Shown piece after piece: positions 57,940 to 64,000 of a stretch of DNA of 64,000 nt. Source of the DNA: Stutzerimonas kunmingensis (GTDB lineage: Bacteria > Pseudomonadota > Gammaproteobacteria > Pseudomonadales > Pseudomonadaceae); the NCBI RefSeq assembly GCF_014764705.1, contig NZ_JACXXG010000003.1, forward strand, positions 1-64,000, in the 5' to 3' direction. The notes under the pieces were generated by a model. The model was not told the origin of the DNA, did no database searches, and saw nothing but the letters and a program-made list of their open reading frames with translations. Made by a program: the position numbers and the translations under genes. The stretch's first letter is position 1; every line of letters starts with the position of its first letter.

Positions 57940-58695
57940 TCAGTAAATGCTGAACGGGAAGTACTTGTCGTTGATCTGCTTGTAGGTGCCGTCAGCGATG
58001 ATCTCGGCCAGCGCCTTGTTCAGCTTCTCACGCAGCTCGTCGTTGCCCTTGCGCACGGCGATGGCGATCTTGTCGTCATCGAATACCGGCTCGCCCTTGA
58101 ACTCGAAGCCCTTGCCAGCATCGCTCTTGAGCCATTCCCACTGCACGAAGGTGTCGGCCAGGATGCCGTCGACGCGGCCGGAGGCCAGGTCCAGATAGGC
58201 GTTTTCTTGAGTGTCGTAGAGCTTGATGTCGACCACGCCGTCCAGGTTGTCTTCCAGCCAGGTACCGGCGATGGTCGCGCGCTGGGCGCCGATGACCTTG
58301 CCGTCCAGGTAGTCCTTGTCGGTCTTGAAGTCGGTGGACTTGGGCGCCACGAACTGCAGCTTGTTGGTGTAGTAGTGGTCGGTGAAATCGACGGCGTTCT
58401 TGCGCTCTTCGGTCACCGACATCGAGGCGGCGAGGAAGTCGAACTTGCCGGCGTTCAGCGCCGGGATGATGCCGTCCCAGTCCGAGGTGACCACTTCGCA
58501 CTCGGTCTGCATCTTGGCGCAGAGGGCGTGGGCGATGTCGAGGTCGAAACCGACCACCTTGCCGCTGGCATCGATCAGGTTGAAGGGCGGGTAGGCGCCT
58601 TCGGTACCAATCCGTAGTTTTTCCGCGGCGAATGCCTGGGTGCCGATGATCAACGATGCAGCAGCGGTCAGCAGGATCTTCTTATAGCTCTTCAT
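57940..58695 (-). CDS. Amino-acid-binding periplasmic protein
   Basis: The 251-residue family-3 receptor has a signal peptide (AASLIIGTQAFA-AEK), then LRIGTEGAYPPFNLIDASG and DFLAASMSVTEERKNAVDFT, FVAPKSTDF and the usual two-domain pattern; its ligand is probably Lys/Arg/Orn or His. GGAG precedes ATG 58695. It follows the ATPase gene with 14 bp between stop and start. Confidence 0.93.
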   Translation of the reverse strand: MKSYKKILLTAAASLIIGTQAFAAEKLRIGTEGAYPPFNLIDASGKVVGFDLDIAHALCAKMQTECEVVTSDWDGIIPALNAGKFDFLAASMSVTEERKNAVDFTDHYYTNKLQFVAPKSTDFKTDKDYLDGKVIGAQRATIAGTWLEDNLDGVVDIKLYDTQENAYLDLASGRVDGILADTFVQWEWLKSDAGKGFEFKGEPVFDDDKIAIAVRKGNDELREKLNKALAEIIADGTYKQINDKYFPFSIY

Positions 58696-58709
58696 GCGGT
58701 GTTGCTCCA

Positions 58710-59483
58710 TTAGCGATGGCTGGACATGAATTGTTTACAGCGCGCCGATTGAGGATTGTCAAATACCTGCTCGGGCGTTCCTTGCTCCTCGACCAGGCCC
58801 TGGTGGAGGAATACCACTTCGCTGGATACCTGCTTGGCGAAATTCATCTCATGGGTGACGAGCAGCATGGTGCGGCCTTCTTCGGCGAGCGACCGAATCA
58901 CTGCAAGCACTTCTTGTACCATTTCCGGATCGAGCGCCGAGGTGGGCTCGTCGAAGAGGATCACTTTTGGCTGCATCGCCAGCGTGCGGGCGATCGCCGC
59001 GCGCTGCTGTTGACCGCCGGACAGCTGATTGGGATAGACGTGGCGTTTGTCGGCGATTCCGACCTTGGCCAACAGCGCCTCGGCCACCTCGGTGGCTTCG
59101 GCCTTGCTCTGGCCGAGCACGCGGCGCGGTGCCTCGATAATGTTGTCGAGGATGGTCATGTGCGGCCAGAGGTTGAAGTTCTGGAACACAAAACCCAGTT
59201 CGCTGCGAATCCGATTGAGCTGCTTACCGTCGGCGGCGACCAGGTCGCCCTGCTTGTCGCGCTTGAGCTTGAGCTGCTCGCCGGCCACCAGAATCTCGCC
59301 CTCGTGGGGGTTTTCCAGCAGGTTGATGCAGCGCAGAAAGGTGGATTTTCCGGAGCCTGAAGAGCCGAGGATGGAAATCACATCGCCATCGCGGGCGGTC
59401 AGCGAAATGCCTTTGAGAACTTCCAGATCGCCGTAGCGCTTGTGCAGATTGCGGATTTCCAGTGCAGGGATGGCCTCGGCCAT
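58710..59483 (-). CDS. Amino-acid ABC transporter ATPase
   Basis: The 257-residue ATPase has Walker [10 protein letters not shown] (40-48), signature LSGGQQQR and Walker [13 protein letters not shown], with [20 protein letters not shown], typical of HisP/GlnQ proteins. It is the first gene of a four-gene operon: ATPase, binding protein, HisQ, HisM, read leftwards. Confidence 0.94.
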   Translation of the reverse strand: MAEAIPALEIRNLHKRYGDLEVLKGISLTARDGDVISILGSSGSGKSTFLRCINLLENPHEGEILVAGEQLKLKRDKQGDLVAADGKQLNRIRSELGFVFQNFNLWPHMTILDNIIEAPRRVLGQSKAEATEVAEALLAKVGIADKRHVYPNQLSGGQQQRAAIARTLAMQPKVILFDEPTSALDPEMVQEVLAVIRSLAEEGRTMLLVTHEMNFAKQVSSEVVFLHQGLVEEQGTPEQVFDNPQSARCKQFMSSHR

Positions 59484-59772
59484 GAGGGGTCCTCTTACAG
59501 ACCGGCGAAGGCCGCCATGGTCTAGATATCTGATGGTGCGCTCCGCGCGAACTGCTCGCCGTCCTGGCGAGGCGCAAACCTAGCATGCGATGCGGCATGC
59601 GCCAAGCGCGATGCGGCGTTGAGCGGTGTGACCAATCGGTCACGTTTCGCTGTCCGCCGATGCGCCCCTATCTATATAGATGAAATCGGCGCTGTACGCG
59701 CAGGCACACTCCGGTGCCTTGCGTAAACGGCAGGCTCGGTCCGCTTCCGTGCGGCCCGAAGCGGCCAGGTTC
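59484..59772. other. Gap between amino-acid operon and betT
   Basis: This 289-bp gap holds the promoter of the amino-acid operon and the end of betT. It contains a palindrome GTGACC-AATC-GGTCAC (59628-59643) and a weak hairpin CCGCTTC/GAAGCGG (59741-59764) without a T-run that might end betT. Confidence 0.45.
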
Positions 59773-61830
59773 TCAGCTCGCTTCCGGCTTGGGCGTGTTT
59801 TGGTCGTCGGAGAGCATTTCGTCGTGCTCGGCCATCTTCCACGGCAAGCTGCCCGGCGAGATGTGCAGGAAGTGCAGGTACTTTTCGAATTGGTCGAGTA
59901 TGTCGCTGATGATGTCCGCCTGGTCGTATCCGTAGACGTCGTAATGCTGGCCGCCGCGGCGCAGGAACACCTCGGCACGGTAGTACTGCTCGTCGGCCTC
60001 CGGCCCTTCGGTCAGCGCGAACGCCGGCATGGCGTAACCGACCGCACGGATCTCGTAGATGAAGTCCACCTGGTCGTCCTTGATGACCTCCAGGTAGAGC
60101 CGCGAGTGGGCTTCATCGGTATGCACTTCAGCAGCCCATTCCTGCCCACTGAGTTCGCGCTGCACGCGGCGCATCGCCTTGAGCACCGTGGTGTTCATGA
60201 AGTCGTCGACCTCTTCCCTGCTGGGAAAGCTGACCATCCCCGCCAGGCGCTTCTTCCACAGGCCGGGACCGGCGTTGCTCGCCAGCCGGCTGCCCTGCAT
60301 GTGGCTTTGCAGGCTGGTTTCGTGGTGGCCTTCGATCACCAGAGCTCGCCACATGCCCAGCGCGGCGATCATCATGATGATTGCGAAGGGCAGCGCGCTG
60401 GCGATGGTCATCGTCTGCAGCGCGCTGAGGCCGCCGGCGAGGAGCAGGGCGGACGCAACTACGCCCTCGATGCTGGCCCAGAACACACGCTGCCAGACCG
60501 GCGTGTGCAGCGCGCCGCCGGCGGCCAGCGAGTCGATGACCAGCGAGCCGGAGTCCGACGAGGTAACGAAGAAGGTGATGATCAGAACCACCGCCAGGAA
60601 CGAGGCGATGGACGTCATCGGTAGCAGTTCGAACAGTTTGAACAGCGCGATGGCGTTGTCCGCCTGCACATCCGAGATCAGCGAGGTGTAGCCTTCGACC
60701 ATGATCATGTGCAGCGCGGTGTCGCCGAATACCGAAAACCAGAGGAAGGTGAAGATGGTCGGTACGAACATCACGCCGAAGACGAACTGGCGAATGGTCC
60801 TGCCGCGGCTGATCTTGGCGATAAACAGGCCGACGAAGGGCGACCAGGCGATGGTCCAGCCGAAGATGAACAGCGTCCAGTTGCCGATCCAGTCGCTGCG
60901 GCTGTAGGCCTGCAGGTTGAAGGTGCGCTCGATGATGTTGTTCAGATAGCTGCCGGTGTTCTGCAGAAACGTTTCGAGGATGAAAATGGTAGGCCCGACC
61001 AGAAACACGAAGAGCATCAGGCCGATCGCCAGGATCATGTTCAACAGCGACAGGTTCTTCACACCCTTGTCCAGACCGGCGACCACCGAGCAGATCGCCA
61101 GGCCGGTGATGATCGCAATGGCGATGATCTGCACGTTGATGCTGATCGGTATCGACGGCCAGAGGTAGTTGATGCCCGCGTTGATCTGCGTGACGGACAG
61201 ACCCAGCGTGGTGGCGATGCCGAACAGCGTGCCGAGAATCGCGAAGACATCCACCACATGGCCGATCGGCCCGTAGATGCGTTCGCCGATGATCGGGTAC
61301 AGCGCCGAGCGCATCGACAGCGGCAGGCCGTGGCGGAACGAGAAGTACGCCAGCACCAGACCGGTCAGTCCGTAGATGGCCCAGATATGAAAGCCCCAGT
61401 GGAAGAAGGCAATCTGCATCGCCTGCTTGGCCGCGTCGACGGTTTCTCCGGCTCCGGCGGGTGGCGAGGCGTAGTGCAGCACGGGTTCGGCCACGCCGAA
61501 GAACAGCAGGGCGATGCCGTAGCCGGCGGAAAAGAGCATGGCGAACCAGGCTGGAAAGCTATATTGCGGCTCGGCGTGATCCGGGCCCAGCTTGATGCTG
61601 CCCCAGGGCGTCATGGCGATGCCGACGATGAACACCAAGAAAAAGGCCACCGAGAGCATGTAGAACCAGCCGAAGTTGGTCGTGATGAACGCTAGCGTCG
61701 AGCTGAACACTTCACCGGCCAGTTCCGGATTGCTGATGGTTCCGATCACCAGCAGCAGTGTGACGATCACTGCTGGAATGAACACGGGGAACAGAATGAT
61801 GGCCTTGGGTATTTTCTTGGCGGCGTCCAT
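59773..61830 (-). CDS. betT: BCCT-family choline/betaine transporter
   Basis: The 685-residue transporter has about twelve hydrophobic helices, including the BCCT pattern GWTIAWSPFVGLFIAKISRG with the conserved Trp pair and FFVTSSDSGSLVIDSLAAGG. A long cytoplasmic C-terminal domain (about residues 505-685) with FIYEIRAVGYAMPAFAL and a DQADIISDIL segment is typical of BetT1-type proton-coupled choline carriers, and serves osmosensing in related proteins. It imports choline for glycine-betaine synthesis; the bet enzymes are not in the window. Confidence 0.92.
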   Translation of the reverse strand: MDAAKKIPKAIILFPVFIPAVIVTLLLVIGTISNPELAGEVFSSTLAFITTNFGWFYMLSVAFFLVFIVGIAMTPWGSIKLGPDHAEPQYSFPAWFAMLFSAGYGIALLFFGVAEPVLHYASPPAGAGETVDAAKQAMQIAFFHWGFHIWAIYGLTGLVLAYFSFRHGLPLSMRSALYPIIGERIYGPIGHVVDVFAILGTLFGIATTLGLSVTQINAGINYLWPSIPISINVQIIAIAIITGLAICSVVAGLDKGVKNLSLLNMILAIGLMLFVFLVGPTIFILETFLQNTGSYLNNIIERTFNLQAYSRSDWIGNWTLFIFGWTIAWSPFVGLFIAKISRGRTIRQFVFGVMFVPTIFTFLWFSVFGDTALHMIMVEGYTSLISDVQADNAIALFKLFELLPMTSIASFLAVVLIITFFVTSSDSGSLVIDSLAAGGALHTPVWQRVFWASIEGVVASALLLAGGLSALQTMTIASALPFAIIMMIAALGMWRALVIEGHHETSLQSHMQGSRLASNAGPGLWKKRLAGMVSFPSREEVDDFMNTTVLKAMRRVQRELSGQEWAAEVHTDEAHSRLYLEVIKDDQVDFIYEIRAVGYAMPAFALTEGPEADEQYYRAEVFLRRGGQHYDVYGYDQADIISDILDQFEKYLHFLHISPGSLPWKMAEHDEMLSDDQNTPKPEAS

Positions 61831-61984
61831 GGACGGTCAGCCTCCGTTTGCGCGGGTGATGAGCGGGATGTACGCGGCGAAACCTCCGGATTGCCCGAAC
61901 GCTGCCTTTGGGGTAGACGGTCCGAAGCGCAGAATGATTCAGCGAAAAGATGGGTTGGGTGTCGATTGACCGATAGCGCCAGTG

Positions 61985-62749
61985 CTAAAACGCGGGCTCC
62001 AGGCCGTGGTGCCGCAGGATGGCCGCAACGCTGCCGTCGGCGATCAGCGCCTCGAGTGCGTCGTTGAAACGTTCGAATTCGGCTTCGCTGACCGCGGCGC
62101 GGGAAAGGCCGATCGCGTAGGACACCGGTTGCAGCTCACCCGCCTCGTGAATGTCGGAATGCCCCTCCTGATCGATCAGGTGCCAGGCGACGTCCTGATT
62201 TACCACGGCGACGCCCTGTTCGCCGAACCTGCCGGCCTCCAGCATGCGCAGCAGCCGCCGGTTATCCGCCTCCAGGATCAGCGTCACGTCGCCGACCTCA
62301 GCCAGATGCTGACCGAGCACGAAGGAGGTTCCGGAGGGCCCGTACACGGCGACGCTGCGTCCGGCCAGGTCCTCGGGGCGATGGAAGACGAAGCGGCTCG
62401 CCGACCGCGCATAGACCCCATAGCGGGAGGTGACCAGCATGCGGGTGAGGTGGAACGCGCGCTCGCGATCCGGTGAGCGGATCACGGTGAAGATCCCCTG
62501 CGCTTCACCGTCCTCGGCCAGCGCCAGTGCGCGTCGCCAGGGCAGCAGCTGCACCGGACAGTCGATTCGTAGCCGCGCGCAGACGGCTGCAACGATCTCG
62601 ACGAAAGGCCCGGCTGCACGGTCCTCGGTCGCTGTGGCTGATGCATAGGTGAACGGCGGAAAATCCTCGGTAACGAAGCGCAGCTCATCGGCCTGGCAAT
62701 TGCCCATGAGTGCCAGGCCGGCGGTTATCGCAATCCATCGAGTGGGCAT
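61985..62749 (-). CDS. Family-3 periplasmic binding protein, orphan
   Basis: The 254-residue protein has a signal peptide (MPTRWIAITAGLALMGNCQA) and then LRFVTEDFPPFTYA, RPEDLAGRSVAVYGPSG and a family-3 solute-binding fold, of the sort found in orphan receptors and sensor inputs, without an adjacent permease. GGAG precedes ATG 62749. The ligand is unknown. Confidence 0.82.
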   Translation of the reverse strand: MPTRWIAITAGLALMGNCQADELRFVTEDFPPFTYASATATEDRAAGPFVEIVAAVCARLRIDCPVQLLPWRRALALAEDGEAQGIFTVIRSPDRERAFHLTRMLVTSRYGVYARSASRFVFHRPEDLAGRSVAVYGPSGTSFVLGQHLAEVGDVTLILEADNRRLLRMLEAGRFGEQGVAVVNQDVAWHLIDQEGHSDIHEAGELQPVSYAIGLSRAAVSEAEFERFNDALEALIADGSVAAILRHHGLEPAF

Positions 62750-62836
62750 GCTGCAAGCTCCAGGCGATCGGCAGAGCGGCAATACGCTCCACGCCCTTGC
62801 AGGCTAGCGTGTCGCCGTCCTCGGCGCGACCCTGAA

Positions 62837-63139
62837 TCAGGGCAGCCAGCGCAGCAACCCCGGTCGCCAGGTGAGGGTAAGGGTGACCGCCATAGCGGCG
62901 GCCGCCATCAGCAAGAACCAGAGCAGTACAGCGAAGCCTGGCCCCTCCACCGTCATCAGGGCCGTGGGCGCGCCGGCGAAGGAAATCGCGGCGACACTGC
63001 GGCGTAGCCATCGCTCGCGTGCGGGCGCCGGTGCCGCTGATCGCCAGACCTTCTGGCGATGAGATTGCTGCAGCAGCGCGAGCTGGGCGAACGCCAGGTA
63101 GCACAGGACAAAGACGCCCAGCTGCATGACTTCAGCCAT
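62837..63139 (-). CDS. DUF3325 membrane protein
   Basis: The 100-residue protein has three hydrophobic segments and the DUF3325 layout (LGVFVLCYLAFAQLALLQQS, GFAVLLWFLLMAAAAM). DUF3325 genes accompany PepSY-domain proteins in iron-uptake loci. It overlaps the PepSY gene by 8 bp, which marks an operon. Start ATG 63139. Confidence 0.82.
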   Translation of the reverse strand: MAEVMQLGVFVLCYLAFAQLALLQQSHRQKVWRSAAPAPARERWLRRSVAAISFAGAPTALMTVEGPGFAVLLWFLLMAAAAMAVTLTLTWRPGLLRWLP

Positions 63140-64000
63140 TGGCAATGCCCCGGTTCAGGCGTCGTGCCGTAGCCAGCGCCAGCAGCGCCAGCAACATGAG
63201 CAACAGGTCCATCCCGGCAACCGCATCGCGCCCTTGCTGCAGGCTGTGCAGCAGATGATCGCCGGTGGTCAGCCAGTTCAGCAGCACTGCCGTCGGTGCG
63301 GCGACGCCGATGGCCAGCAATTGTCCGTGCCAGGCACCCGCGCCACGAATCAGCGCATGGACCAGGGTCGACGCCCAGATCAGAAAGAACGCCCAGCCCT
63401 CGAGGGCGGCGCGGTCTATCTCGAAGCGGCCGAGGTCGGCCGGCAACGCGCGATTGGCGATGAAGAAGCCAAGCGTGGCGAGGATCAGACCGCTGCAGCT
63501 GCAAACACAGATCGCGTCCAGCAGGTGCGCGCCGGTATGCCCGTTCCGCTGGTGTCGGGCGCGGCGGGCGCCGGTCCAGAACAGCAGCCCGGTGGCGATC
63601 ATTACCCAGCCGGACAACCCGCCCAGAAAATACAGCCAGCGCAGCGTCCAGTGTTCGAACTGAACGAAATGCAGGCCGCTGAAGAATCGCTGGATGGCGG
63701 CTACCGGCCCGGTCCGGTGATCAAGCAGGAGGGCTCCGCTGCTGCCGTCGAAGGTCATGCGATCGACGTTCATGGTCACCTGGCGGGCAAAGCTGCGGCG
63801 AACCTCCACGTATGCCTGGGTGTCTCCGGGATGCCATACCCGCAGCATGTAGGGCTCATCACTCCAGGCTTCGCGGGCACGGTCGCGCATGGCGTCCAGC
63901 GAAGCCAGCGTCGCGGGCTCGGCGGATGGCTGCCGTGTGTAGTTGCCGAATGCCTCGGTGCTGAAGGCAGCCGAATTACCGGGGTAGATTCGTTCGATGA
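63132..64000 (-). CDS. PepSY-associated membrane protein, 5' end missing
   Basis: The frame is open from the right edge to the stop at 63132, so at least 289 residues are present and the start lies beyond 64000. It contains AAIQRFFSGLHFVQFEHWTL, a membrane helix GLSGWVMIATGLLFWTGARR and further helices to the C-terminus, the pattern of PepSY-associated TM proteins found next to siderophore receptors. It overlaps the DUF3325 gene by 8 bp. A role in iron-siderophore reduction is inferred from the family. Confidence 0.82.
   Translation of the reverse strand, partial: IERIYPGNSAAFSTEAFGNYTRQPSAEPATLASLDAMRDRAREAWSDEPYMLRVWHPGDTQAYVEVRRSFARQVTMNVDRMTFDGSSGALLLDHRTGPVAAIQRFFSGLHFVQFEHWTLRWLYFLGGLSGWVMIATGLLFWTGARRARHQRNGHTGAHLLDAICVCSCSGLILATLGFFIANRALPADLGRFEIDRAALEGWAFFLIWASTLVHALIRGAGAWHGQLLAIGVAAPTAVLLNWLTTGDHLLHSLQQGRDAVAGMDLLLMLLALLALATARRLNRGIANG

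Overview
The window is high-GC proteobacterial chromosome with tightly packed genes. Its content points to a Pseudomonas of the stutzeri group (Stutzerimonas): TrpI divergent from trpBA, a full mdc malonate decarboxylase operon with madLM, a phnCDEFGHIJKLMNP C-P lyase operon, TAXI-TRAP transport, BetT, and a dispersed hairpin repeat typical of these genomes. This placement is inference from gene content; no rRNA, tRNA, prophage, complete IS or CRISPR array was seen.

Layout. 1-9.6 kb: an ABC exporter, an S51 peptidase-like protein, a GNAT, a frameshifted membrane-protein gene, a stress-type protein, a YghU-like GST, a hipBA toxin-antitoxin pair with palindromic operators, and small conserved proteins. 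9.6-13.3 kb: a cupin, then trpA/trpB and divergent trpI. 13.5-21.3 kb: a DUF3060 protein, galE, and a five-gene co-oriented run (GT-B glycosyltransferase, UDP-galactopyranose mutase, GH-A glycosidase, ABC exporter, KTSC protein) that looks like a galactofuranose-glycan pathway of unknown product. 21.4-25.2 kb: dodecin, the relic of a cation/proton antiporter, a luciferase-like monooxygenase, two paralogous lipoproteins and a lipoprotein metallopeptidase. 25.4-27.3 kb: two ferritin-like diiron proteins in one operon. 27.3-28.2 kb: a gene-free stretch built of a long inverted repeat. 28.2-31.8 kb: a TAXI-TRAP transporter with its DUF1850 partner.

32-33.2 kb holds an HhH protein, a small secreted protein and a cluster of hairpin repeats with a hexanucleotide repeat. 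33.2-43.7 kb is the phosphonate C-P lyase operon, read leftwards (phnC-D-E-F-G-H-I-J-K-L-M-N-P); HutC-type palindromes sit ahead of phnC and at the start of phnF. 44-55 kb is malonate metabolism: an SDR gene, mdcABCDEGH and madLM, then a tandem glycine riboswitch with a DadA-like dehydrogenase, then mdcR on the opposite strand. 55-64 kb holds a small protein, a hexose-6-phosphate mutarotase, a polar amino-acid ABC transporter (ATPase, binding protein, two permeases), BetT, a family-3 periplasmic binding protein, and a DUF3325/PepSY pair that runs off the right edge.

Starts were placed by ribosome-binding sites and alignment with remembered family N-termini; no database search was run. Points for follow-up are the galactofuranose cluster, the ferritin-like pair, the PhnF and MdcR operator candidates, the riboswitch-dadA unit inside the malonate locus, and two damaged genes (a 7-bp duplication frameshift at 3.57 kb and an antiporter deletion relic at 21.7 kb).
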